Shown: positions 48,920-57,520 of the stretch, piece after piece | How the letters are laid out: each line of letters begins with the position of its first letter | Numbering within the stretch: position 1 is the first letter of the stretch | From: CAVQJU01 sp963729215 | GTDB taxonomy: Bacteria; Acidobacteriota; Vicinamibacteria; Vicinamibacterales; CAVVIG01 | Reading direction: 5' to 3' | Assembly (NCBI GenBank): GCA_963729215.1 | Contig: CAVSND010000016.1 | Span: 415,258-479,257 of the forward strand | DNA: 64,000 nucleotides | Notes under the pieces: generated by a model | What the model saw: the letters and a program-made list of their open reading frames with translations, nothing else | Database searches by the model: none | What the model was told of the DNA's origin: nothing | Translations under genes and position numbers: made by a program

Positions 48920-49283
48920 TCAGCCGTACTCCTCCATCTCGAACACCTCGGACGTCCCTTCCCAGCCCGGCCAGTATTGACTATGCAGCTCCATGAACTT
49001 CCTGCCGGTCTCCAGCGCCTCTGCCCTTGAGCTCGCCTTGAGAATCGCCCAGCCGCCGACGATTTCCTTTGCCTCCGTGAACGGGCCGTCGGTGACCGTG
49101 AGCTTGCCCTTCTCGATGCGAAACCGCGTTGCGGCGGAGCTGGGCTTGAGGCCGCCTGTGTCGACCACCTTGCCGGACGCGAAGCTTTCCTGGACGAACC
49201 TGCCCATCGCTTCCATGAGCGCCGGGGGTGGACCTTCAGTCCGGGTACTTCTCGCTCGACTTGACCAATGCCAGAAATTTCAT
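48920..49283 (-). CDS. YCII-related protein, one frameshift
   Basis: About 121 residues from ATG 49283. It starts MKFLALVKSSEKYP and, past an indel near 49243, continues GPPPALMEAMGRFVQESFAS, GLKPSSAATRFRIEKGKLTV, DGPFTEAKEIVGGWAIL and ELHSQYWPGWEGTSEVFEME. This is the YCII/PhnB-like group often found next to ECF sigma factors; no sigma factor is next to it here. Function is not established. Confidence 0.75.
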
Positions 49284-49446
49284 CGTCGTGTCTCCGTTGG
49301 GATGATGGTTTCGATTGGGTCCTGCCTATACCCATACGTCGAACGAGCCGGCCGCAAATCGACAAGCGCTGGCCCCGACCGCCGCGGGGACTCAGTGTCA
49401 CCGAATTGCTACAGCGGACTGGTGCGATCGGGAAGGGAACCATGGT

Positions 49447-49941
49447 TCACGCGTCGGCTTGCATGCGGAGCCGCGCGCTGTCCGCGTACATCGCCGCCGT
49501 GTCGACGGCACCGCTCAAGAGGAATCGTGGCTCGGTGCCGGCATTCGGCGCGGCAACATGCAGCACTAGCGGATGCAGGAGAATGACGTCGCCCGCTGCA
49601 CCCGTGTTCTCGGCCACCTGCAGCGGGATACCGTCCACTGCCTCCACGCGGTCCATGAAGCGCACGATGCGTGCGTCTGCATCGCCTTCCGTGTGCAGAT
49701 CGCGGATATACGGATGGTCCCGAAGCAGCCGGCGGTACTCCTCTCCGCGTGTGTTCGTTGGCGGCTGGTGGTCTTTGAACCATTTGTGCACAAGCCGGTG
49801 CGAGCCGCTCACCAGCAGCGTGCCGCCGCCGCGCGGCCCGACGTCGCCGAACAGCGCGTGCGTACGCACACCCGCCGGTGGGCTGAGCGCACTCAAGTAG
49901 CTCGCATCGACATGCCAGCCGCTCGCCAGGCACCACATTTG
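49447..49941 (-). pseudogene. 5'-truncated phytanoyl-CoA dioxygenase family protein
   Basis: About 165 residues. The Fe(II) ligands HVD in CLASGWHVDASY, the distal H in LLHPLVLHVAAPN, and R in GTEPRF match PhyH, and GGGTLLVSGSHRLVHKWF is typical. The first ~80-100 residues of PhyH proteins are missing: the frame begins near 49941, directly against the 5'-truncated membrane protein on the other strand. Probably a rearrangement relic or a misjoin. Confidence 0.65.
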
Positions 49942-50183
49942 TCCTCGCGGCGATCGGGGCCGCCGCTTTGTGGGTCGTCATTGACGCTCGCGCTCCAGCT
50001 CGATCCATCTGGTTTTCGGCGTTGTCTCTGGCAACTGTGACGCTTGCGATCGGAGCGGCGGCGCTGTTGATCGCGACTGGCCTGGCGAATAGCGCTGACG
50101 TCGGAACGTTTCAACGGGTGTCACTCGGCGCCCTGAATGTGTGGCTGCTTGTTCTTGCCATCCGGCAGTTGCGCCGTGCGTGA
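49939..50183 (+). pseudogene. 5'-truncated membrane protein (DUF998-like C-terminus)
   Basis: About 80 residues: TFVLAAIGAAALWVVIDARA, FSALSLATVTLAIGAAALLI, and VGTFQRVSLGALNVWLLVLAIRQLRRA. The last two membrane helices and the G-LQR-SLG-LN-W pattern resemble the end of DUF998 proteins, which usually have about six helices. No start with a ribosome-binding site is present. It abuts the truncated PhyH gene head to head. Confidence 0.45.
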
Positions 50184-50368
50184 AGCCATCCGGGATGCTG
50201 ATGTCCCCTCAGGTCAATAGCCTGGCCACTCAGGAGAAGGCGAAATGACGCTGAATTTGGTGCTTGCGTCGTTCTCTCGGCGAGCGCATCATGCGCACGA
50301 TTCACGATGCGGGAACCACATTGCGAATCGCTCGCTGTTCGTTCGTGTGAGGCAAGCGGAAAGGCTCG

Positions 50369-50921
50369 ATGATGAAGGTCCTTCTTGTGACAACGCAGGT
50401 CGCCGGGGTCATTCTCGTGATCGCGACGATGATTCTGCTCTTCTTCCGTCGCGTCTATCTCGACGCGGAGACGAAAAAGCCGATCAAATTCAAGCTGCCC
50501 GTGATCGGCGAAATCGAAACACAGGCGCCTGTCCTGGTCCTCGTCGCAATCGGCGCGTTCATGGTGGTGTATCCGCTGTCCAAAGGGGGTGCCGACATGG
50601 CCACGCTCGAGGCCGACATTGATACCGGTGGAAAATCGGTCAACGTCCTGATCGTTGCCGTTCCGGCGTACGAGCACAGCCAGGACGCGCCCGGGACGTT
50701 TGGTGCTGAGGGTGCCTCTTCTGTCGACAGACGCGACATACCGGGTCAAGTTTCTCGTGGACAAACAAGTGATTGACGACCAGGACGCCGAGTTGAAAAA
50801 CGGGCGTCTCACGTTATCGCACAGCGTCCAATGGATTCCGCCGGCGGGGACCGAGAGCAAAATTCCGCTCAAGAAGGACATATCCGATGAGGAACTTCGC
50901 CAGCTGGCTATTCCGAATTAG
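50369..50921 (+). CDS. Membrane-anchored hypothetical protein, one frameshift
   Basis: About 183 residues from ATG 50369. First helix VAGVILVIATMILLFF (7-25), then YLDAETKKPIKFKLPVIGEI, second helix LVLVAIGAFMVVYPL, then a periplasmic beta domain DIDTGGKSVNVLIVAVPAYE. Near 50700 the frame changes and continues LRVPLLSTDATYRVKFLVD and LTLSHSVQWIPPAGTESKIP. The next gene overlaps its end by 35 bases, so they are likely co-transcribed. I do not recognise a family. Confidence 0.55.
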
Positions 50922-51225
50922 CTGCTGCACGTTCGTGCTGGCCCTCTCGGTCGCGCAGGCCGCGGCGGCGAACCTCGACGGCACGATCACGCACGGCGCG
51001 CGAGGCGCGACACGGCCAGACCCGCTGGTTTCGGCGTTGGTGAGCGTCTATAACCCGGCGACCCGGCAGAAGATGGTGACCCGCACAAACGATCTCGGCA
51101 GGTATCTCTACAAGAGTCTTCCGGGCGGAGTCTACGTAATCCTTGTCGAAAAGGATGGACGACGGGTGTACCAAGGGAAAGTCGAAGTCAGAGAACCTGA
51201 AACGCGGTTTGACATTCAACTCTAG
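50887..51225 (+). CDS. Small exported carboxypeptidase-regulatory-like protein
   Basis: 112 residues. Signal peptide ending SVAQAAAA. The mature domain LVSALVSVYNPATRQKMVTRT, GRYLYKSLPGGVYVILVEKDG, YQGKVEVREPETRFDIQL is a CarboxypepD_reg-like beta sandwich. It overlaps the preceding gene by 35 bases. Probably an envelope or adhesion module. Confidence 0.65.
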   Translation: MRNFASWLFRISCCTFVLALSVAQAAAANLDGTITHGARGATRPDPLVSALVSVYNPATRQKMVTRTNDLGRYLYKSLPGGVYVILVEKDGRRVYQGKVEVREPETRFDIQL

Positions 51226-51250
51226 CGACTCTGGCTGCTGACCAGGCCGT

Positions 51251-51670
51251 TTACGGGACACGCGTTAATGTCAGCGGTAGTTTCACGCCTTCGATGGTCA
51301 GCTCGATCGTGTCACCGACGTGCCGACCAGTGGCGTCGACACTATGGCCGTCGATTGGCCCTGTAGTGAGCGCGAACGCCTCGCCAACGACTTTCCCATA
51401 CACGATGTTCGCCGATTGCTTGCCGACCATGAGTCGACCTGTAATGCGCTGTCCCTGGAGCTGAAGTTGGAGCACGAGTTGTTGTCCAGACACCGTGGTG
51501 CCTTCCCATCGGCCATTCCACGCAATGCCGGTGTCCTGGCCCGCGAGCGCCGCGCGGGCAAAGCTCGGTGCGTGCCGCAGGAGCGGCATATCGATGCTCG
51601 TCGCGACCGGGTGATCCGCCGCGCAACTGATCGCAATCGTCACGATTGCCCAGGTAGTCTTCATCATCAC
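51251..51670 (-). CDS. Exported hypothetical protein with small beta domain
   Basis: 139 residues with a weak signal peptide (WAIVTIAISCAADHP). The mature part reads GIAWNGRWEGTTVSGQQLVLQLQLQGQ in segments, then ITGRLMVGKQSANIVYGKVV and IELTIEGVKLPLTLTRVP. The alternating G-W-G/L-L-G pattern is that of a small lipocalin-like barrel. Function is unknown. Confidence 0.55.
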   Translation of the reverse strand: MMMKTTWAIVTIAISCAADHPVATSIDMPLLRHAPSFARAALAGQDTGIAWNGRWEGTTVSGQQLVLQLQLQGQRITGRLMVGKQSANIVYGKVVGEAFALTTGPIDGHSVDATGRHVGDTIELTIEGVKLPLTLTRVP

Positions 51671-52093
51671 ATCTCTCCCTGTTTCTCAAACTTCGTCGCG
51701 TACCGCGCGTTGCACCCCAGCTCAGCCCGCTGATCACTGAAAACCTGGCGACACAGTCCTGCATGACCCGGGCCACTACAGATGCTGAGCCGCAAGATGC
51801 AGCACATGTGTTGGCGAATTTGACCGGCACCTTGAATCCTTGCCCCGAGCATGACCACGACCACGACAGTTCGCCATCGTACTACTGCCGCTGGAGCGTT
51901 AAGCCATTCAGCACGGCCGTTTCTGGAGACCCCCCGCACGAAGGATAGCGATAAGTCGCGAGGGACCTTACCTGGATCGCCGGAAGTCACGCGCCATCAC
52001 GAACTTAGAAAAACGCCATCCGCCTTCGCCGCGCGCGATCACAATCGGCTGCCGCGCGCGCCGCTCGTGTTCCCGTCTGCTAAGCTACGGCGC
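51671..52093. other. Gene-free interval with divergent promoters
   Basis: 423 bases between two divergent genes. The longest frames have poor composition and no ribosome-binding site. A piece near 51948 (AGCGATAAGTCGCGAGGG) resembles sequences just after the TIGR03435 genes at 55.58 and 57.44 kb (ATAAGTCGCGCAG; AGAAGTCGCGCGAAGG), which hints at a shared short element or a lost gene of that family. Confidence 0.35.
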
Positions 52094-53143
52094 ATGAAAT
52101 CAGCACTCACGACCGCATTCGTCCTCGCGGCGAGCCTTTCGTTCGCCCAGGGACCCGGGCCCAGGGCCGACCTGGTCAGGACGACGCTGCCGCTCGAAGG
52201 CGCACCGAAAGCGATCCCCGGCCCATACAAAGTCATGTCGGAGCCCGCCCTCGGCTCGCCAGGCCACGTCGTCTTTCGTCCGGAGGATCTCGGCAAATTC
52301 TCCGGCAAGGACAAGCTGCCGGTGATGGCGTGGGGCGACGGCGGCTGCGCCATCAACAGCGCGCGCTACTCGGGCTTTTTCACGACGATCGCGTCTCACG
52401 GCTTCCTGGTGATCGGCAGCGTGCCGGAGCCGGGCGCCGCGCAACGGCAGCAGAACGCCGACGATCTGCGCAAAGCGATCGCGTGGGCGGAGAAAGAAAA
52501 CGCGCGCGACGGCTCGCCGCTCAAAGGCAAAGTCGATCTCGAACACGTCGCCGTCATGGGGCAGTCGTGCGGAGGATTTCTCTCCATCACGCTGGGCTCG
52601 GACCCGCGCGTGAAGACCATCGGCGTATTCAACTCCGGCGTGCAGCCCGCCAGGGCGGAGTCGAACGGGGACGCGCTGCAGAAGGTCCACGGCCCCGTGC
52701 TGCTGATCAACGGCGCCGAACGCGACTTCCTCACGCCCGCGTCACTCACGACGTTCGAGCTGCTCAAGAACGTGCCGGCGTTCTACGGCGCCCGCCACGG
52801 CGCGGGCCACACCGCCACCGTGGATCACCCTGGCGGCGGCGAGTATGCGAACGTCGCGTCGAACTGGCTGCTCTGGCAATTCAAGAACGACAAGAAAGCG
52901 GCGGCGATGTTCGTCGGCGCCACGTGCGAGCTCTGCACGAACAGCAACTGGGACGTTCGCGCCAAAGGATACAAAGACGCGCGCAATGAGGGTCCGTCGG
53001 GGACGTTCGATCGCGGCAGCAGTCAGCAGGCATGGCAGAACGCCGGCTACAAGACGACGCTCTCGCAGTGCAAGAATCCGCCGCAGCCGTTCGCGATTCC
53101 GAGTGCGGGAAACGCGGCCGCGGCCAGCCGCTGCGCCGCCTGA
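52094..53143 (+). CDS. Exported alpha/beta-hydrolase fold protein
   Basis: 349 residues from ATG 52094. Signal peptide ending SLSFAQG. The hydrolase core shows LPVMAWGDGGCAINSARYSGF for the oxyanion-side strand, nucleophile elbow VAVMGQSCGGFLS (S in GQSCGG), acid-region NGAERDFLTP and a His in GARHGAGHTATVDHP. It resembles PET-hydrolase/dienelactone-type lipases. The C-terminal domain has Cys pairs (CELCTNSNW, LSQCKNPP). The SMP-30 gene follows and overlaps its end. Confidence 0.72.
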   Translation: MKSALTTAFVLAASLSFAQGPGPRADLVRTTLPLEGAPKAIPGPYKVMSEPALGSPGHVVFRPEDLGKFSGKDKLPVMAWGDGGCAINSARYSGFFTTIASHGFLVIGSVPEPGAAQRQQNADDLRKAIAWAEKENARDGSPLKGKVDLEHVAVMGQSCGGFLSITLGSDPRVKTIGVFNSGVQPARAESNGDALQKVHGPVLLINGAERDFLTPASLTTFELLKNVPAFYGARHGAGHTATVDHPGGGEYANVASNWLLWQFKNDKKAAAMFVGATCELCTNSNWDVRAKGYKDARNEGPSGTFDRGSSQQAWQNAGYKTTLSQCKNPPQPFAIPSAGNAAAASRCAA

Positions 53144-54020
53144 TCTGGTGCTCCCGCCGACAACGTCGATTCCCGGGGTGCTGGAGGCGGTAGAGAGCTG
53201 GAAGGTCGTCTGGTCGTGGCAGGGCAACAACGTCGACGGCCCGATCGCCGGCGAGAACGGCGCGTTGCTGTTCGCGAACAACGACGCGGGCGACGTCATC
53301 CAGTTCGATCCGGCGACCGGCCTTGCCAGGGTCGCATACGACAACATCAATACAGCGGGCGCCGTTTCGCGCAACAAGAACGGCGCGCTGTTTGTCGCCG
53401 AACGCGGACTCGGAGGCGGCATCGAGCAGCTCGAGCCGCAGCGGCGGATGCTCGCGAACACGTTCAACGGCGAGCCGCTCGAATGCATCGGCGGCGTGAT
53501 CAACGATCTCTCGGCCGACGCCGGCGGCGGCGTGTACTTCTCCGTCACCGGGGCGAGAAACAGCGGCGTCTTCTACGCCAGCCCGAAGGGCGTCGTCTCC
53601 CAGTACGGGAAGGACGTGCCGGCCGCCAACGGCATCATTCTCAGCCCGGACGAGAAGACGCTGTATGTGACCAATGGCGCGATCGTCTACGCCTTCGACG
53701 TGAACGCCGACGGCGCGCTGACCAATCAACGCGAGTTCGGAAAGCTGCAGGGCGGCGAGGGTGGCGACGGATCCGCGGTCGATCAGCAGGGACGGTTGTA
53801 CGTGGCGACGGGGAAGTCCGTGGATGTGTTTGCGGCCGACGGCAAGTTCCTCGGCACGATTCCTGGTCCGCAGGGTCTGCACGGCACGTTCTTCGGCGGC
53901 AAGGACCGGAAGACGCTCTTCGGCATCGTCTTCTACGGCACGTGGGGGACGCCGAGCGCGCGAAACGCGATCATCGCGATTCCGACCGTCGCGCAGGGTT
54001 ATACGGGCCGTGCGAAATAG
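53103..54020 (+). CDS. SMP-30/gluconolactonase-like beta-propeller protein
   Basis: Up to 305 residues from GTG 53103; GTG 53148 is an alternative. No signal peptide is visible, although relatives usually have one, so the 5' end may have been lost or there may be an indel joining it to the hydrolase. Propeller features: VDGPIAGENGALLFANNDAG, GALFVAERGLGGGIEQL, INDLSADAGGGVYFSV, NGIILSPDEKTLYVTNG and GDGSAVDQQGRLYVAT. The E, N and D metal ligands of SMP-30 appear in DGPIAGEN, INDL and SPDEK. It probably hydrolyses a lactone. Confidence 0.72.
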   Translation: MRETRPRPAAAPPDLVLPPTTSIPGVLEAVESWKVVWSWQGNNVDGPIAGENGALLFANNDAGDVIQFDPATGLARVAYDNINTAGAVSRNKNGALFVAERGLGGGIEQLEPQRRMLANTFNGEPLECIGGVINDLSADAGGGVYFSVTGARNSGVFYASPKGVVSQYGKDVPAANGIILSPDEKTLYVTNGAIVYAFDVNADGALTNQREFGKLQGGEGGDGSAVDQQGRLYVATGKSVDVFAADGKFLGTIPGPQGLHGTFFGGKDRKTLFGIVFYGTWGTPSARNAIIAIPTVAQGYTGRAK

Positions 54021-54672
54021 AGAAGTGTCTGCCGCAGACGAAGGCGATCGGACCAGTCTTTTTCGGCGCATCTTCCGGGAGAACCGCTGGGGCAATAGCG
54101 AGTCGGTCTCCGGCGAAGGCTCCAATCTCGAACGAACGGCCGTCCTCAGGTCGGAGTTGCCGGTGCTGCTGGCGCGTCACGGCGTCCGGTCGATCCTCGA
54201 TGCACCCTGCGGCGACTTTTTCTGGATGAAAGAATTGGCCCTCGACGGCATCGGCTACATCGGAATCGACATCGTGCCGGAGATCATCGCTCGAAACGTC
54301 GATTTGTATTCGAGCCCGCAGCGAGCGTTCAAGCTGGGCGATGTGATCGAAGACGCGCTGCCTGCCGCCGACCTCATTCTCTGCCGCGACTGCCTCGTCC
54401 ATTTCACGTATGCCGAGACCCGGCGGGCCCTGGACAATTTTCGCCGAAGCGGTGCGACGTGGCTGTTGACCACGACATTCACGGGTCCGCGCGACAACCA
54501 CGAAATCACGACCGGCGACTGGCGTCCGATCAACCTGGAACGTGCACCGTACGGTTTTCCACCGCCTGTCGCGGTCATCAACGAACGGAGTGACGAAGTC
54601 GACGAGGAGTTGGGCGCGTTCCCCGATAAGTCACTGGGCTTGTGGCGGCTTGCGAGTCTGCCGTCCTGGTGA
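54010..54672 (+). CDS. Class I SAM-dependent methyltransferase
   Basis: 220 residues from GTG 54010, overlapping the SMP-30 stop by 11 bases. Motifs: IFRENRWGNSESVSGEGSNL, motif I SILDAPCGDFFWMKEL, YIGIDIVPEII, and DLILCRDCLVHFTYAE. This group (FRENRWG-ESVSG-GS) is found near glycan genes and is predicted to act on small molecules or sugars. Substrate unknown. Confidence 0.85.
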   Translation: MRNREVSAADEGDRTSLFRRIFRENRWGNSESVSGEGSNLERTAVLRSELPVLLARHGVRSILDAPCGDFFWMKELALDGIGYIGIDIVPEIIARNVDLYSSPQRAFKLGDVIEDALPAADLILCRDCLVHFTYAETRRALDNFRRSGATWLLTTTFTGPRDNHEITTGDWRPINLERAPYGFPPPVAVINERSDEVDEELGAFPDKSLGLWRLASLPSW

Positions 54673-54708
54673 GATGTTGAAGCGTCGCCGCCCAAAAAAG
54701 CCTGGCCT

Positions 54709-55029
54709 GTGATCGAAGACATGGACCATCTGCCAGCGCCGTCAACTCGGCGGATCGCCATGTACATTTCCCGTCCTGATTCACCGCTGGCGGCCAACCA
54801 GTTGGCGGCGATCCAACGATACGCTGGTGCCATGGGCTGGGTGACCGTGGCCATCGTGGAGAGCGATGAGCAACGGCTCCTTGACCTTGCTGCCGCGCAC
54901 GCGGTTGACCTGGTGCTGTGCTGGCGGACCAGCGACCTGCGACCTGCGAAGTCGCTGGTTCAACGACTGTCTGCACATAGCATCGAACTTCTGGCAGTGG
55001 CGCAGAGCTGCACGGCTTTGATGGAGTGA
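54709..55029 (+). CDS. Resolvase-fold mini-protein without recombinase core
   Basis: 106 residues from GTG 54709 (ATG 54721 also possible). The segments RRIAMYISRPDSPLAANQ, LAAIQRYAGAMGWVTVAIVE, AHAVDLVLCWRTSDLRPAKS and LVQRLSAHSIELLAVAQS follow the serine-recombinase catalytic fold (Y-R-S--Q, D-V-W--DRL-R). The middle motif with G-SG and the C-terminal DNA-binding part are absent, and the catalytic Ser is not in its usual place. It may be a regulator or nucleotide-binding derivative, not an active recombinase. Confidence 0.55.
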   Translation: MIEDMDHLPAPSTRRIAMYISRPDSPLAANQLAAIQRYAGAMGWVTVAIVESDEQRLLDLAAAHAVDLVLCWRTSDLRPAKSLVQRLSAHSIELLAVAQSCTALME

Positions 55030-55101
55030 TGCCGCTGAATCCTTCGGCGTTTTTCGTGACCAATCACGCGACGGTGTAGCATCGAGTCTGCGAGGTACGG
55101 C

Positions 55102-55572
55102 ATGGGCCGGGCGTTCGGCATTCTCCTGCTCTCTGGATTCGTGTTCGTCACCCCCATCGCGTTTTTGCACGGTCAGGTCCAGCCGGATCAGAAGCCGCTC
55201 GCGTTTGAAGTCGCGTCGATCTACGCGCTGGTGGTCGCGCGGCCGAACGTCATTCGTCCGACGACGACCGACTGCCGTGCGACGCCGGATAAGTGCAACA
55301 TCCAGTCGACGGCAGGTCATTTTTCAGCCGTCGCGCTGAACATGAACAACATGCTGAGCGTTCTCAGCAACGCGGTCGAGCGCGTCGTCGTTGATCGGAC
55401 AGGCTTACAGGGTTCGTACGACATCGACATCGACTGGGCTGCGGAGCCCGGCTCCGATAAGCCGTCGATTTTTACAGCCGTCCAGGAGCAGCTCGGACTC
55501 AAGCTGGAATCAACCAGGGCGCCTGTAGATGTCTTCGTGATCGATCACGTCGAACGCCCCATACCGGACTAG
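55102..55572 (+). CDS. TIGR03435 family exported protein, short form
   Basis: 156 residues with a signal peptide (GILLLSGFVFVTPIAFLHG). LAFEVASIYALVV at the mature start and VERVVVDRTGLQGSYDIDID, PSIFTAVQEQLGLKLESTRAPVDVFVIDHVERP at the end are the family hallmarks. About 100 residues of the central domain seen in the 56.6 kb copy are missing. Family function is unknown and it is restricted largely to Acidobacteriota. Confidence 0.85.
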   Translation: MGRAFGILLLSGFVFVTPIAFLHGQVQPDQKPLAFEVASIYALVVARPNVIRPTTTDCRATPDKCNIQSTAGHFSAVALNMNNMLSVLSNAVERVVVDRTGLQGSYDIDIDWAAEPGSDKPSIFTAVQEQLGLKLESTRAPVDVFVIDHVERPIPD

Positions 55573-55701
55573 CGAATCAGTCACGATAAGTCGCGCAGCG
55601 TTTGCGAAAGCGGTCGCGTGCGGTGCGATAGTCGGTGGAGAAATAGCGTTCGGGTGTCGGCGTGGTCACGTGGCGAGCGGTCGCGCCCTGCGTGCTGCCA
55701 C

Positions 55702-56364
55702 TCAGTGCGTGGCGGGCAGCCCAACGACGATGAGAACCGTGTAGTCCTGCTTGCGGCAGCCGTTCACGACGGGCATGGCCGCCCCTGGCTTCACCGGAAA
55801 ACCCGTGGTCTGCACGTTGGTGGGCGAGCACGAGTTGTCAGCCGTCGCCGGCGTGTAGCGTGCGGAGCGGCATGCCAGATGGGTGACATCGTAGAGGGTT
55901 GCGCCGTCGGCGAGTTCCCACCGCTGATTGCCGTCCTTGTCCTTGGGCTGAATTGTCAGCACGGTCATCACCGTGCGGTCGCCGGTGACGAGGTACTTCC
56001 CAGGGGGCAGCGGAAAGGTCGGCTTCTCCATGATCAAGCCGTGTTCCTCCAGCCACCAGTCCGCCGCGTCGAATTTCCACTGTGACGGCGCCACGCCGCC
56101 GGCCGCCTTCAATTCGGGGTAGCGGTCCAGCTTGCAACCGCGCGGGCCCGGGTCCTGGCTCCAGAGGCCCCATGCTTGCGCGCCGCTGCCGGAGGTGGCC
56201 CCGGGTTCTCCCAGCGCCGCGATGTACTGCGGCTCGATGCGCCTGAACTTCGAGAGGTCTACGCCTGACGCGTGAACCGGCTGCTGCAGGCCGGCCGCCA
56301 ACATCAGGGCTCCCATGGCCAGGAGCCGGCGGCTCACGGACGGCACGAGGTGGCGGACATTCAT
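55702..56364 (-). CDS. Exported hypothetical protein
   Basis: 220 residues with signal peptide LAMGALMLAAGLQQPVHAS. Mature sequence: FRRIEPQYIAALGEPGATSG, GLWSQDPGPRGCKLDRYPEL, ADWWLEEHGLIMEKPTFPLP, DRTVMTVLTIQPKDKDGNQR and THLACRSARYTP ... GCRKQDYTVLIVVGLP. Four Cys may form two disulfides. I do not recognise the family. Confidence 0.55.
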   Translation of the reverse strand: MNVRHLVPSVSRRLLAMGALMLAAGLQQPVHASGVDLSKFRRIEPQYIAALGEPGATSGSGAQAWGLWSQDPGPRGCKLDRYPELKAAGGVAPSQWKFDAADWWLEEHGLIMEKPTFPLPPGKYLVTGDRTVMTVLTIQPKDKDGNQRWELADGATLYDVTHLACRSARYTPATADNSCSPTNVQTTGFPVKPGAAMPVVNGCRKQDYTVLIVVGLPATH

Positions 56365-56618
56365 GAAATTGCTCCGGTTGGACGACCTGGTGCCATCCTA
56401 CACCAACGCGAGCGCCCCGGGGCTGGCCTCCTCGTGGTGGATCTCGACCTCAGCACGGCCTGAGGACTGCTCGCGTCACGATGCCGCACTCGCCGATGTA
56501 GCGCGCTTGGCATACCAAGCTGAGCATCAACTTCCATAGAGTGGTGTCTAAGGAGCTGAATCGCAGGCCGTCTCGTTTGTTGTCCCTTCGTCGGTAGATG
56601 CCGCTTCGGAGGTGAGAC

Positions 56619-57434
56619 ATGGGCCGAAAACTGAGCATTCGCCTTGCGGCGTTGTTGGTCGCCACATTCGTCGCGCGGCTGTCCGCCCAAGGCCCGACGG
56701 ACCAGAACGCACTGGCATTTGAAGTCGCTTCAATCAAGCCGAACAGCTCCGATGCCGCCGGCGTCGGCGGGGTGGGCTGGGGGCCCAACAGCATCAGGGC
56801 ACGGAACCAGTCGCCGGCATCCCTGCTCAGGATGGCGTTTGGCGTTCAGGCTGATCAGATCATCGACGCGCCCGCATGGGCGGCAACCGAACGCTTCGAT
56901 ATCAGCGCGAAGGTCGCTCCGGGGGTCGTCTTCAACGCGATGACCATGCTCCAGCCGATGCTGCGCAATCTGCTCGAGGATCGCTTCCGGCTCAAAGTCC
57001 ATCACGAGACCCGTGAGCGCAACGTGTATCGCCTCGTGCGGCTTCGCGCCGATCGGCTGGGTCCCAAGCTGGCCTCCGCCGCGGCTAACGCGTGCGCGCC
57101 GCCCGATCAAAAGGACGTCGCGTCCTTGATAGCAGCCGGCAGAGGCTGCTCGGCCGGTCCGGTGCCGGGAGGGATAAGCGTGCACGGCATGCCCATCGCG
57201 ACGCTCACCAGTCTGATAGCGCCTTCAGTCGAACGTGTGATCATCGATGCGACAGGCCTGACTGGCAACTGGGATCTGGATCTCGCCTTTGTCAATCAGG
57301 TCCAGGACACGAACGGCGACGGCCCGTCGCTTTTCACCGCGCTCGAAGAACAGCTCGGACTAAAACTCGAAGCAGCTCGCGCGCCAGTTGACGTGGTCGT
57401 GATTGACCGGCTCGAACGCCCGACGACTGATTAG
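56619..57434 (+). CDS. TIGR03435 family exported protein
   Basis: 271 residues from ATG 56619 with GGAGGTGAG upstream, normal family length. Signal peptide RLAALLVATFVARLSAQG. LAFEVASIKPNSSDAAGVGG, NQSPASLLRMAFGVQADQII, APAWAATERFDISAKVAPG, LRNLLEDRFRLKVHHETRER, VERVIIDATGLTGNWDLDLA and the end EQLGLKLEAARAPVDVVVID define the family. Possibly linked to TonB-dependent or BlaR-type neighbours in other genomes; no such partner is here. Confidence 0.9.
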   Translation: MGRKLSIRLAALLVATFVARLSAQGPTDQNALAFEVASIKPNSSDAAGVGGVGWGPNSIRARNQSPASLLRMAFGVQADQIIDAPAWAATERFDISAKVAPGVVFNAMTMLQPMLRNLLEDRFRLKVHHETRERNVYRLVRLRADRLGPKLASAAANACAPPDQKDVASLIAAGRGCSAGPVPGGISVHGMPIATLTSLIAPSVERVIIDATGLTGNWDLDLAFVNQVQDTNGDGPSLFTALEEQLGLKLEAARAPVDVVVIDRLERPTTD

Positions 57435-57520
57435 CGATCAGTAATGAGAAGTCGCGCGAAGGGTTTACCGAATGCCGGCCGATGCGCTGGCTTGCGTTCC
57501 GTCCCGCGGTGTTCCGACCG

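Noticed and set aside
50111..50881. A 256-codon minus-strand frame
   Set aside because: Antisense to the membrane-anchored gene; composition typical of shadows.
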